Positions 1 to 9,500 of a stretch of DNA of 27,436 nucleotides are shown in pieces. Each line of letters begins with the position of its first letter. Positions within the stretch are counted from its first letter, which is position 1. The translations under genes and the position numbers were made by a program. Source of the stretch: Bacteroidetes/Chlorobi group bacterium ChocPot_Mid (GTDB taxonomy: Bacteria > Bacteroidota > Ignavibacteria > Kapaibacteriales > UBA2268); NCBI GenBank assembly GCA_003731675.1, contig RCNQ01000005.1, forward strand, positions 1-27,436, in the 5' to 3' direction. A model generated the notes under the pieces. The model made no database searches. It had not been told where the DNA came from and saw only the letters and a program-made list of their open reading frames with translations.

Positions 1-377
1 ATTTTATCTTCAAATATACCTTCACATAAAGCTTGAATATAAAGTCCAGTACCTCCAACTACTACAGGAAGTTTATTTTTTTTGAAAATCTGTTCAATAA
101 TAATTTGAGCTTCCTTAGCAAAGCGACCAGCACTAATGTAGCTATCTGGTTCAAGATAATCAATAAAATATGTTTTAACTGCATTTAATTCATCAGCTGT
201 AGGTTTTGCTGTTCCAATGTTAAGATATTTAAAGACTTGCCTTGAATCAGCAGAAATAACTTCAATATTGATTAATTTTGAGAGTTCGATTGATGCCTTT
301 GTCTTACCTGATGCTGTAGGACCAACAATTGCTAAAACCGTTCTATATTTTAATAGATTCTCGAAATATGAAATCAT
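1..377 (-). CDS. miaA: tRNA dimethylallyltransferase MiaA, N-terminal part (3' end cut by window edge)
   Basis: MiaA transfers the dimethylallyl group from DMAPP to N6 of A37 in tRNAs that read UNN codons, in the cytoplasm. The visible 125 residues begin MISYFENLLK and carry the P-loop GPTASGKT (residues 19-26). They continue with the family signatures SADSRQVFKYLNIGTAKP, which contacts substrate and tRNA, and VVVGGTGLYIQAL near the window edge. The remaining, roughly 180-residue, C-terminal part lies outside the window. The ATG at 375-377 is the first start after the stop of the TPR-CHAT gene, which lies 23 nt upstream, so the two are probably co-transcribed. No strong ribosome binding site is visible. 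The family call is secure from the P-loop and the GTGLY and IGTAKP motifs. Confidence 0.95.
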   Translation of the reverse strand, partial: MISYFENLLKYRTVLAIVGPTASGKTKASIELSKLINIEVISADSRQVFKYLNIGTAKPTADELNAVKTYFIDYLEPDSYISAGRFAKEAQIIIEQIFKKNKLPVVVGGTGLYIQALCEGIFEDK

Positions 378-400
378 AGTACCGGGTACTTTGATATTAA

Positions 401-3052
401 TTATTCCCCTACCATTACAAAAGCTCCCCAATAATAGGGCCAGCGATAATTTTTCTTCATTGACATTTGTGCTTGTTTGAAAGCATCCCGTTTATTTCCT
501 GATTTTAGCCAATTTGAGTAAAAAGTAGTCATCAATTCTCTTGTAGCAAAGTCGTCCACCGTCCAAAGACTCATAATTACTGCTTTTGCTCCTGCTACTT
601 CAAAAGCTCTTTGTAAACCATAGACACCTTCACCATTTTTTACTTCTCCTAAACCAGTTTCACAAGCAGACAAAACAACCAGCTCAGTTTTATCCAAATC
701 AAGATTCATAGCTTCGTAAGCTGTTAAGATACCATTATCATTGTCATCAATATCATTATTACCTGCACCTGAAATTTCAATTGTTGCACCTGCAAATAAA
801 AGACCCGAACGTAATAAGGGATTTTCTAATGCGGCTTCCTTTTCTACTCCAAAAACCTTAGCGTCAGGGCTATCTTCCATATCCTTCAAAAAGAATCCAT
901 GTGTAGCTATATGTAAAACTTTTGGGTTATTTATCTTTTTTATAGTTGCTTCCCGAGCTTGTTCTTTTAAAAATTTATCGGCTGTCCATTTATTCCCTGT
1001 TAATAATTGGTAGATTTCAGAGATTTCTTGTTCTGTGCCGGGTAATTCAGTTATTTTTAATAGTTTAATTTCCTGTTTTGCTTTAGCAATTTTAAAGTTA
1101 TCCCAAGGTTTGTTGCTTGTTAAATCTACGCTCATCATATCAGATGTTTTCTTGGAATTATCTACCATTGCAATTTTTTCTTTGGTCTTGTCATAATCAA
1201 AATTCGGATAGCCAAAGAGTTCTGCTGTTTCAGCACCAGCGATATTATTTGTATTTTCTCTGTCAACCAAGTATCTTGTATTGTGAATAACGTGTATATC
1301 TAATTTATCTAAAAGATAAGAGCCATCAGGAAGTTGCAAGCTTACAAGATTTATTTGATTATAAACACCATCTAACGAAATATAAACATTAGTAATATTA
1401 TCACTTAAGTTATCCTGAATTTTTTGCCAATAAGCCCAATAAGAATCTTTATCAAATAATTGATGTCTTATCATGTTTTTGTAACATTTCAAATATTCAT
1501 CTTCAAGCTGTTTGCCATTTGTCATTAACACTAGTTTAGGAGCATTTTCATTTTTTGAACCATATTCAAGTATCAAAGCTGCATAATAAACGGAATCAAG
1601 CCAATGTCTGCTATAATGTCTGAATCTAACAATTTCTATTGCCGCTTCTCCCGGTTTTAACTTGCTTTTAACCTCTTGCCATGTCACTTTTTTCTTTGAA
1701 TACTCTTGAGCAAATATTTCTGATTCCTTGCTTAGTTCACGCTCAATTAGATTTGCCTTTTTTTCAAACATAGCAATATCAATCTTGCTTTTTTCAAGTT
1801 TCTCTTTAGAAAGAGAATAAAATGTAGCCAATTTTTCTTTGATTGAACGCCAACTTTCAAATTTTTCGATAAGTTGCCTGTCACCACTACTCAATATTCG
1901 CCTCCTCACCTTATTTGACGCATTAAGAAGTAAAGCCTTTGTAGCAAGCTGATTATCATACATTTTCCCGAGCAATGATTCATCCTTTTTCATCCATCTA
2001 AGAACAAAAGAGTTAAATTCTTCAAAATTTGGATTGATATTACTATAAAACCTTCCTTTTTCAACATCACTCAATGATGGGAAATAATTATTTACCTGAG
2101 TAAGATATTCATCTAATATTCTATCCCAATTCTGTTTTGACTTTTCATATTTCCCTTGATTATCATATACCCTGGCAAGTCTTTGAATAGTTTTTAAATA
2201 TAATTGATGCTTTGTTCCGTAATATCTGTCATATAAAATCAAAGCTGTATCCAGCATTTTTTCAGCTATATCGTGTTCACCTAAAATATCTTTAACATCG
2301 GCTAAATTACTTAAAGCATTTGCATATTCAACTGAGTTTTCTGAATATATTTGCCTGAAAAGACTAAGAATTTCAATATAATAAGGTTCTGCTTTTTTGA
2401 ACTCTCTTTGGACTTTATACAATGCGGCTAATTCATATACGGGAGTCACATAACTCATAATTGTTGTTTTATCACCTTCACCAAATTCCTTCTTATAAAT
2501 CGGTAAAACTTCTAAAAAATTTCTTTCTGCTTCTCTGTATCTTTTTTCATCAAAATACAATTTTGCTAAATAATAAGTCGGAAGCGCATATTCCTGACTC
2601 CCAACACCATAATTTTGCTCATAAATTGCTCTGCATAATTTTAGATTTTCTTCAGCTTCTTTAAAGCGATTCATCTGATAATATAAAAAGCCGATATGAA
2701 ATACACTTAACCCATAATGAGGATGACCTTCTCCGAAAAATTTTTTAAATGCTTTTGATGATTCCAAAAATAAAGGTTCTGCTTTTTGATATTCTTCTAA
2801 TTGCTGATATAACAAAGCTAATAAATCTTGTGAAGCGGCATAAAATTTACTTTCCTTACCATACTCTTTTTCTGCTTGTCTTAAAGTTTTTTCAGCATAT
2901 TCAAGTGCTACTTCATATTTCCCTTGTAAATAATAACTATTGGTTTTTTCGTTCAATGTTTCCCATGTTTCCTGACTTAGAGCGATATTTATTGGTAAAT
3001 TTATCAAAAATATCATTACAATTATTTTGGTGAGATTTTTCATATTCAGCAT
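401..3052 (-). CDS. Exported TPR-CHAT protein (caspase-like peptidase domain)
   Basis: This 883-aa protein has a signal peptide (about residues 1-27, hydrophobic IIVMIFLINLPINIALS then Q). About seven TPRs follow at residues 28-330, with a 42-residue period typical of the TPR_12 or kinesin-light-chain type. A charged helical linker covers about 330-480 and a CHAT domain about 490-883. The CHAT catalytic dyad is present: His718 in LHIATHGFF and Cys797 in LSACETGLGE, followed by the usual GVYGLQRAFEVAGAK and SLWTVDD segments. CHAT domains are clan CD cysteine peptidases related to caspases and separases, so I infer a peptidase triggered through the TPRs. The signal peptide puts it in the periplasm or outside, unlike the cytoplasmic CRISPR-linked TPR-CHAT enzymes. 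It lies between a 263-aa exported protein and miaA. The substrate is unknown. A start at Met4 (3043) is also possible. Confidence 0.9.
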   Translation of the reverse strand: MLNMKNLTKIIVMIFLINLPINIALSQETWETLNEKTNSYYLQGKYEVALEYAEKTLRQAEKEYGKESKFYAASQDLLALLYQQLEEYQKAEPLFLESSKAFKKFFGEGHPHYGLSVFHIGFLYYQMNRFKEAEENLKLCRAIYEQNYGVGSQEYALPTYYLAKLYFDEKRYREAERNFLEVLPIYKKEFGEGDKTTIMSYVTPVYELAALYKVQREFKKAEPYYIEILSLFRQIYSENSVEYANALSNLADVKDILGEHDIAEKMLDTALILYDRYYGTKHQLYLKTIQRLARVYDNQGKYEKSKQNWDRILDEYLTQVNNYFPSLSDVEKGRFYSNINPNFEEFNSFVLRWMKKDESLLGKMYDNQLATKALLLNASNKVRRRILSSGDRQLIEKFESWRSIKEKLATFYSLSKEKLEKSKIDIAMFEKKANLIERELSKESEIFAQEYSKKKVTWQEVKSKLKPGEAAIEIVRFRHYSRHWLDSVYYAALILEYGSKNENAPKLVLMTNGKQLEDEYLKCYKNMIRHQLFDKDSYWAYWQKIQDNLSDNITNVYISLDGVYNQINLVSLQLPDGSYLLDKLDIHVIHNTRYLVDRENTNNIAGAETAELFGYPNFDYDKTKEKIAMVDNSKKTSDMMSVDLTSNKPWDNFKIAKAKQEIKLLKITELPGTEQEISEIYQLLTGNKWTADKFLKEQAREATIKKINNPKVLHIATHGFFLKDMEDSPDAKVFGVEKEAALENPLLRSGLLFAGATIEISGAGNNDIDDNDNGILTAYEAMNLDLDKTELVVLSACETGLGEVKNGEGVYGLQRAFEVAGAKAVIMSLWTVDDFATRELMTTFYSNWLKSGNKRDAFKQAQMSMKKNYRWPYYWGAFVMVGE

Positions 3053-3120
3053 TTAATTTATTTAAGATAATTATCAATATATTTTTACATCGCTTAGCTT
3101 ATCAATTTTCCGAAAGATAC

Positions 3121-3912
3121 TTATTTCCCTTTATTGCCTTTCTTTTCAATAGGGACATTGGATTCATATTCTCTTGTTCTTAACTTTTCGATAGCATCGA
3201 GAGCAACACTTTTACACCCTTGCTGAACTGTGCCTATTCTTACTTCCCATGAATTATCTTCTCTCGGTGTCCAGATTAATTGCTCATAACGGACAACATC
3301 TTCAACCCTAATGGTAGTGGTAGCCGGAGAAGCTACAATGAATGATTGACATCTTTTACCAAAGTTCACAACCTTTTGCTCCATCAAAGAAGAAAGTTCC
3401 AGATAATATCCATCTTCGAATGATTCGTATGAAATATAAACCTTTTCAGGATTTATACCATCGTATCTGATATTTACAGTTTCACCAGCTAAAACCTGCT
3501 CCTTTTGTCCCATTTTTGAAAAAATAATTTCCCTTACTGCCTTATCACTTGTCTTTTTTAAAGCAATAGGTGAAGAACCATCGGCAGGAATAATTATACT
3601 TTGAGTCACATCAATAGGTTTTGGTTTAGCTTGAGTCTGGTGAGTATTTAACTCCAGAATATATTCATCTTCAACCCTTGATTCAATATATCTCATATAA
3701 GTCAATTCTGCTTCAGCTCCAACGTATATAATTAAATGTTCTTCGCATTTTTTTAATACTTCTCTTTGCCCTGGACGTTCCCACATTATAATTCTTTCTG
3801 GCACATAAGCTTTTGCTTCATCCTGACTGAATAGTTCATTTGTCTGGGTAAATCCCCAAATTACCAGCATCAGTAATAATAAATTTTGGTTCTTCATCAT
3901 TTTACTACTCAT
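3121..3912 (-). CDS. Exported protein of unknown function, 263 aa
   Basis: I do not recognise a family. The protein starts MSSKMMKNQN and has a hydrophobic stretch (LLLLMLVIWGFTQT) ending near LFSQ, consistent with a Sec signal peptide of about 29 residues and no lipobox. The mature part is mixed alpha/beta with several short beta-rich segments and no further membrane span. It has three cysteines, in the contexts KKCEE, GKRCQS and QGCKS. The C-terminus is very basic (EKKGNKGK). It sits 82 nt downstream of the OmpA-family gene and 68 nt upstream of the TPR-CHAT gene on the same strand. A periplasmic partner of one of them is plausible but unproven. A TAnnTTTG-type box (3939-3946, minus strand) just upstream may give it its own promoter. 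Confidence 0.75.
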   Translation of the reverse strand: MSSKMMKNQNLLLLMLVIWGFTQTNELFSQDEAKAYVPERIIMWERPGQREVLKKCEEHLIIYVGAEAELTYMRYIESRVEDEYILELNTHQTQAKPKPIDVTQSIIIPADGSSPIALKKTSDKAVREIIFSKMGQKEQVLAGETVNIRYDGINPEKVYISYESFEDGYYLELSSLMEQKVVNFGKRCQSFIVASPATTTIRVEDVVRYEQLIWTPREDNSWEVRIGTVQQGCKSVALDAIEKLRTREYESNVPIEKKGNKGK

Positions 3913-3938
3913 AAAAATTAATGTAATTATTTAGTTAT

Positions 3939-3946
3939 CAAATTTA
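3939..3946 (-). promoter_or_regulatory. Candidate -7 box TAAATTTG upstream of the 263-aa gene
   Basis: Read on the minus strand this is TAAATTTG, an exact match to the Bacteroidota -7 consensus TAnnTTTG, 26 bp before the ATG at 3912. No TTG -33 element is visible at the expected distance, so it is only a candidate. Confidence 0.35.
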
Positions 3947-3994
3947 CAAAAAACGTGTGAATAATCTGAAAAATTCTTAATTTTTCTATTTTAG

Positions 3995-6493
3995 CTATTT
4001 TTTCTCCTTTTTAGAGCAATCTACCGAAGGAGGTTTTTCTAAACTAAGTTGACGTAAATATACATTTAACTTACCTCTAACTTCAACAGCTTCCTTAACT
4101 TCCTTATAGGATTTTGACCTGACACGATAATATGTTTTATCGAGTCCCTTTGGACTATATTTCTCAATGAAAATATCCTTTGCACCTCTTTGTTGAAGAT
4201 AATCAAGAACGGATTTTGATTTCATTTCGTTTTCATCAGAAAATATTAAAACAAAACACCCTTCAATTAAATCTTCAAGTTTTTCTTTTTCTTTCATTGG
4301 CGTAGATACTTCTACCACAACAAGTCTGTTATAAATTCTCCCTTCAGGCAATGAATTGTCAAATAATTCAACAAATCCTCTTCCAGCTGCAGAAGTCCTC
4401 GCAAGGTTCAATTCTTTTTTCTCTTTCAGATAATTAGCCAGCTCTCTTGCTCTTGCATCACTCAACAATCTGTTAGTATTTGGGTCACCTTTTTTATCTG
4501 TATAACCAGTAATTGTGACTTTTGAAGAAAAAGCGTCGAAGTCAATATCATTTAAATACCTTGATAAATTCCTAATGTCTCTTTGAACATCACTGTCGTT
4601 GAAAACAAAATAGTAAATTCTGAAAGTAGAGTCAGATTCTTCAGGTTTTAATTTTGGGTCAAATTTCACATATTTTAAATTCAGACTATTTTTTGCTTTT
4701 GCAATTTCACCATTTCTGTCTTTTACTTCCAATTCGTAATCGAGTGTAGAAATATTTGGATTTATTTGATTCGCTGTAGCACCAGCAAACCAACTAGTAT
4801 ATTCAACTGGTTTTGTTTTATCTTCTGGTACTTTTCCTGAAACTTCGTGCAAAATTTTATCCTGCTGTGTAACCTTCAATTTCCATGATTCAATTTTTGT
4901 CATTGGCATTATATCGAAAAGAAAATCAATCCTTGGCCTGTTCATTCTTAACACCAAATTCTTCATTTGCACAGGTCTTAAAATGCCAAGATTAGCTGTA
5001 TCAACATTTATTTCAACTCGACGATATTCATCCAGCAACATCTTGTCATTTGAACGTGCTATTTCAGGTGCTAAGTTATATATTTGCCTTTTTATTCTGA
5101 ATTCAGGTATTTTCCAGACTGCTTGCAAATATCTCGATACTGAATCAATTCTTCTGTCAGGTAAATCACTCATTCCTGCTTCACTCCCACCCATATTATA
5201 TGTTTGTAAAGTAACATTTGCAAATGGATTGATTGATAGTCTGTAACCCAAAATATTTAAAACATTGTAATACGTTTTCATTACATCTCCAGATATCCCT
5301 CCTTTTTCTTCTGTAAAGTTAGCTACCTCAGTCTCATCGCTCATTTTAATATATCTTGATGGTATTGATGCACTCTTCTCTTCGAAAAAGATGTAATTTA
5401 TAATTGATTGTTCTGTTATTGACTCTGCTTCTTTCAATTCTATATCAGATGTAGTAGCTGGTAAACCAGATGTTAAAATCGGTTCAGCTTTTACTTCTGC
5501 AAATAAAAATTGAATACACTCTCCAATTTCATTTCTCTTTTGATTTCTTTCAGCACATGGTGGCCATTCGCAATCACCTCTTTTATTTACGAACATCCCT
5601 TTACGACACTCACATTCACCATCTTCATTCCTGATTTGTCCTGCAGGACACGGCAACTCTTCACACTGCCCTTCTGCATTTCTTGTCATTCCCGGAGGAC
5701 ATGGTCTTTCACCAACATATTTTCCCGTTATTCCTAAACGCAATGAACTCACCCCCCATGTTGGTTTGCTTGTTATGCTCATCAAACCCAGTGAATACAT
5801 CATATCAATACTTGTAATAAATTTTCGTGTAAGTTCTATATCATAACTCCCTCCAAAAGTCAAACCCAAAAGTATAGAAGAAGGTTTTGCTTCTGTCGGT
5901 ATCGCTTTATTTGTTTCAGTATTCCTTTCCCATTTATTATTTTCAGTAAATGCTGGCACCCCATCATTTTTATTAGTTACTATTTCATTTTGACTGTATT
6001 TTGCCGAAAGTAAATAGTTGATTTCTCCACCACCTAAAAGATTTATTCCTTTGCTTACCTCATAAGATAACAATGGCTCGACACCAAGACTTGTCAAACT
6101 TGCCTCAAATGTTGCCTCCATTTTTGCTGTTACTGGTTCTCCATCTGTTCCTACATTTTCTATATTATATTTTTCCTGAAAACTTCCACTCAAATCGAAT
6201 ACTCCCCCTTTTAAAATCATATTCATTTTCTCATTTAATCCTTTTTCCCATACACCACCTAAGTTTACTCCTATTCCCGAAAAACTCCTTACTCCTCCAT
6301 CAGGTAATCCCATATAAAACCCATAAAAATCCCTTGCACTATGCATATTATACCCCATGCCAGCAAATAATCCATATTTAGATGAATACAATCCTAATGA
6401 ATCCTGTTTTCGCTCAACCTCATAAGCTGATTGTCCCTTTAAATTAATACCTATTAAAAATAATAATATATTCACCATTAATATTTTTCTCAT
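3995..6493 (-). CDS. OmpA-family outer-membrane protein with Cys-rich linker and possible SPOR-like tail
   Basis: This 832-aa envelope protein has several parts. A signal peptide covers about 1-20 (LMVNILLFLIGINLKGQ). A predicted outer-membrane beta-barrel (about 38-262) ends in alternating strands such as LRLGITGKYV. A linker with eight cysteines spans C265-C326. A degenerate OmpA-like domain (about 360-500) keeps only the RRIDSVSRYL helix. A beta-sandwich-like segment (about 510-620) comes next, then a canonical OmpA domain (about 630-725). Its peptidoglycan-binding pair Asp666 and Arg681, 15 residues apart, lies in GYTDKKGD...LSDARARELANYL. Residues about 733-805 (FVLIFSDENEMKSKS...YYRVRSKSYKEVKEA) resemble a SPOR domain, but this is tentative. 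The likely role is anchoring an outer-membrane barrel to peptidoglycan. It has the same layout as the 626-aa OmpA protein at 17774-19654 and lies 91 nt downstream of the T9SS propeller protein. Confidence 0.85.
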   Translation of the reverse strand: MRKILMVNILLFLIGINLKGQSAYEVERKQDSLGLYSSKYGLFAGMGYNMHSARDFYGFYMGLPDGGVRSFSGIGVNLGGVWEKGLNEKMNMILKGGVFDLSGSFQEKYNIENVGTDGEPVTAKMEATFEASLTSLGVEPLLSYEVSKGINLLGGGEINYLLSAKYSQNEIVTNKNDGVPAFTENNKWERNTETNKAIPTEAKPSSILLGLTFGGSYDIELTRKFITSIDMMYSLGLMSITSKPTWGVSSLRLGITGKYVGERPCPPGMTRNAEGQCEELPCPAGQIRNEDGECECRKGMFVNKRGDCEWPPCAERNQKRNEIGECIQFLFAEVKAEPILTSGLPATTSDIELKEAESITEQSIINYIFFEEKSASIPSRYIKMSDETEVANFTEEKGGISGDVMKTYYNVLNILGYRLSINPFANVTLQTYNMGGSEAGMSDLPDRRIDSVSRYLQAVWKIPEFRIKRQIYNLAPEIARSNDKMLLDEYRRVEINVDTANLGILRPVQMKNLVLRMNRPRIDFLFDIMPMTKIESWKLKVTQQDKILHEVSGKVPEDKTKPVEYTSWFAGATANQINPNISTLDYELEVKDRNGEIAKAKNSLNLKYVKFDPKLKPEESDSTFRIYYFVFNDSDVQRDIRNLSRYLNDIDFDAFSSKVTITGYTDKKGDPNTNRLLSDARARELANYLKEKKELNLARTSAAGRGFVELFDNSLPEGRIYNRLVVVEVSTPMKEKEKLEDLIEGCFVLIFSDENEMKSKSVLDYLQQRGAKDIFIEKYSPKGLDKTYYRVRSKSYKEVKEAVEVRGKLNVYLRQLSLEKPPSVDCSKKEKK
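5516..5701 (-). repeat. Cys-rich tandem repeat within the 832-aa OmpA protein
   Basis: Residues 265-326 hold four degenerate copies of a roughly 16-residue unit, C-x-x-G-x-x-x-N-x-x-G-x-C (for example CPPGMTRNAEGQC and CPAGQIRNEDGEC). This gives eight cysteines in 62 residues, probably a chain of small disulfide-bonded loops outside the cytoplasm. It sits at the junction between the barrel and the periplasmic domains. The paralogous OmpA protein at 17774-19654 lacks it. Confidence 0.8.
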
Positions 6494-6525
6494 ATATTTT
6501 TCCCGTTTACTTAATTTTCTTTTTC

Positions 6526-6533
6526 CAAAAATA
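6526..6533 (-). promoter_or_regulatory. Candidate -7 box TATTTTTG upstream of the 832-aa OmpA gene
   Basis: The minus-strand reading is TATTTTTG, matching TAnnTTTG exactly, 32 bp before the ATG at 6493. The nearest TTTG upstream is about 29 bp further, longer than the usual spacing, so the -33 element is doubtful. Confidence 0.35.
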
Positions 6534-6584
6534 ATTTTTAAATATTACGTCTCATTCTCTCTCAAATTTACTCTTTTATACATC

Positions 6585-9500
6585 TTATTTAATTATTTGT
6601 AGCGGTATTGCCTTTTTATCAAAAACTGTCTGCATAATAACATAGTAATTCCCACTCATTAATTCATTACCATCAATTTCAACTGAATTAACTTCTTCCA
6701 TTGCCTCGCCTTCATAAATCTTCTTTAATATCTCCCCGTTAATATTAGTTACATATATATTTATCCACACTCCCTTCACTATTGTATATTCAACTTTGAT
6801 TCTTTCACTTGCCGGGTTTGGTTTGATAGAATAACTCAATAAATACTCTCCTGGTGGTACCCCAAACAATAATGGTATTCCACTGTTCCTGTTTACTTTA
6901 ATTTTAATTTCAAGATTTGATATTCCAAAATTTGATTGAAGTTGTAATCCGTTTCTCCAGGTTTTTACATTTTCAAAATTTATTATTGTGCTTTCTTCGC
7001 TTCCGATTGTTGCTTTGAATTCCAAATTTGTAAGTGTTGTGCCTTGGGATATGTTATCGGGATTAAATTTAATTGCTAATGGTATTGTTCTTTTATGATT
7101 AGTTACTGTTCCCATTGGTGTTGTACCTTGTGGATACATCATTGAAGCATTATAAACCATATCAGCACTAACAGAATCTATTCTTTTAGTTTTTATGTCA
7201 GTAACATCTCCGATTTTGATAGAAATATTAAAAATCTTCCCAGGAGCAATTTCACCAGATTCAGATGCTTCAGTAACAAATGAGCCTGATGCTGCAGTTG
7301 CTTTGAAACTAAATGGTAAAGAATGGAAAGATTCACAATTAGGTGGATTTGCATCTGTTACTGTCACTGTGTAGTTTCCACCAATCTCGGGATAAATTCG
7401 TTTGTCATTTCGACCTTCTGCAATGCTAATCATTGAACCGTTTCTATACCATGTATTACCTGATGGAGCTGAAGATTCAAGCCAGACTGTATCCGTCGGT
7501 GTTGGTCCATAACTAATTGTGGGGGTTGATGGAACTGCAACAACTGTAATATCGATTGCAGCCATACCAGGACAATTCCCTGTCTTCCTGTCTGTAACAA
7601 AAACCAGTCTATGTGTACCAAGACCAGCCGCTTGTGCATTGAACTTCTGCGTTTGAAAATCCACTCCCGGTCCTGAAAACTTACCAGCTTCAGAACCTTT
7701 GTCTGCTAAATCATAATCAGTAATACTTTCACATATATTCGGGTTAGGAATATTAATGCTTGCCACTGGAGCCGGATTAATTGTAATATTCTGCTTTGCT
7801 GAATTTGTACATCCAGTAATTTCATCAGTATAGGAATAAGTAATTTCGTGTGTACCAACTCCAGCTTGCGAAGGATATAAAATGTTATTAGTAACACCTG
7901 GTCCCGAATATGTCCCATTGACAGGATTGCCACCTGTCAGCGGGAATGGAAAGTAACTTTCACAAAAAACAGTTGAGTCTAAATTTAATGTAACATTCGG
8001 TAGAGCAACAACAGTAATATTCTTTGTAGCAGAGTTAATACAGTATGGTTCTACATCACTGGTATAAGTGTAAGTTATCGGGTAAGTCCCCTGACCACCT
8101 GCACTGTCTCCATAGAAAAATCCATTATTTACCCCTGGTCCTGAATAAACCCCACCTTCAGGTAATCCTCCGGTAAGCTCAAATGGTTCATTTGGGCACA
8201 CTGATTTATTAAAATCATTTAAAGTAACCACAGGTAAATCAGAAATAGTAACCCTATATGTTCTGGAGGTTTTCACTTGAGTGGATATTATTGTCTGTTC
8301 CAAAGTAAATTCTCCATCTCCTGGAGTTAACCATTTAATATTAACTGTTGTACTATTTGTATTGGATAGAAATTGTCCACCAACAATTGATTTCCATACG
8401 AATGATTTTGAAGCATCGTTGTCTGTGGAATATGTATAAGTGTTATTAACACAAACATTTTTTTCACCATTAATCACAATGTCATTATGGTCAACCGTTA
8501 CTAATCTCCTTGCAGTATCACTGTTAAAATAATAAGCGGCAGGGTCTTCGGCAACAAAGGCGATTTCATAAGTTTGTTCTGGATGATTATTTGGAACAAT
8601 GTCGCTGTATTGAGCTTTTCCTTCATTGTCTGATATAAGTGTTTTCTTTATGTTCTTTAATTTATCATCAACATAGATTTTGATACCTTTTAATGTCTGC
8701 CCATCTCTGTTTTTTGTTATAATATCATATTTGTATTCTTGGTCCCAATCCCGAAATTGTTCAGTCTTTGGCTCTATTTCCAGAAAAACCCTCTGCCTCT
8801 GCACATCAAGATAAACAATCCTTTCTTCACTCACCAAATACCCGATTTTATCAGCCTTGAAATTCATTGTATACAATCCATCTGACAAAAGTGATGGAAT
8901 TGTTATCTCAATGCTCGCAACACCAGAACTATTTGTAGTTAAATCATTTAGCGTTAGACCTAAGTCGTTTTTTATAGTAACTGTTGCCCCTGAAATTGGA
9001 TTACCTCCTCCATCAACTATATTTAAAATAAAGTTGACTTTATCAGTTTGTTGTAATGGGATAGTGTCTTTTTGATTTGTTGTAATTGAGAGCATTCTGC
9101 TACTCGTTGACTGTTCACTCCTGTAACACCCTCCCCCTTTAGTACCTGCAAAAATATACCCTCGTCCACTTACAGCCAGTGCTTGTGTTTCGTAGTTATT
9201 AATCCCACTATTTGAGATAATATTTAACCAAGTATCTCCATTTTTTGTCGTTGAATCAATGTATACCCCCTTACTATTTTTAACACCTGCAAGAACCCAG
9301 CCATTTTCACAAGCTGTTAATGCAATTGCAGAACCAGGCAACGTTCCCATTGCATCAAACCAGCTCCCAAGAGAATTATCATTTGAACGTCTGATACGAA
9401 TATTTGTAGCCGCATAAAGCACTCCGTTCGGTCCTCCTGTATTAGTAAAAGCGAGAGCATATACAGTATTGTGCCCTACACCGAAAAGTCCTTGGTTAAC

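Noticed and set aside
401..3052. CRISPR-linked TPR-CHAT (Csx29-like) system
   Set aside because: There is no Cas effector or CRISPR array in the window, and the protein carries a signal peptide, so it is not a type III-E component.
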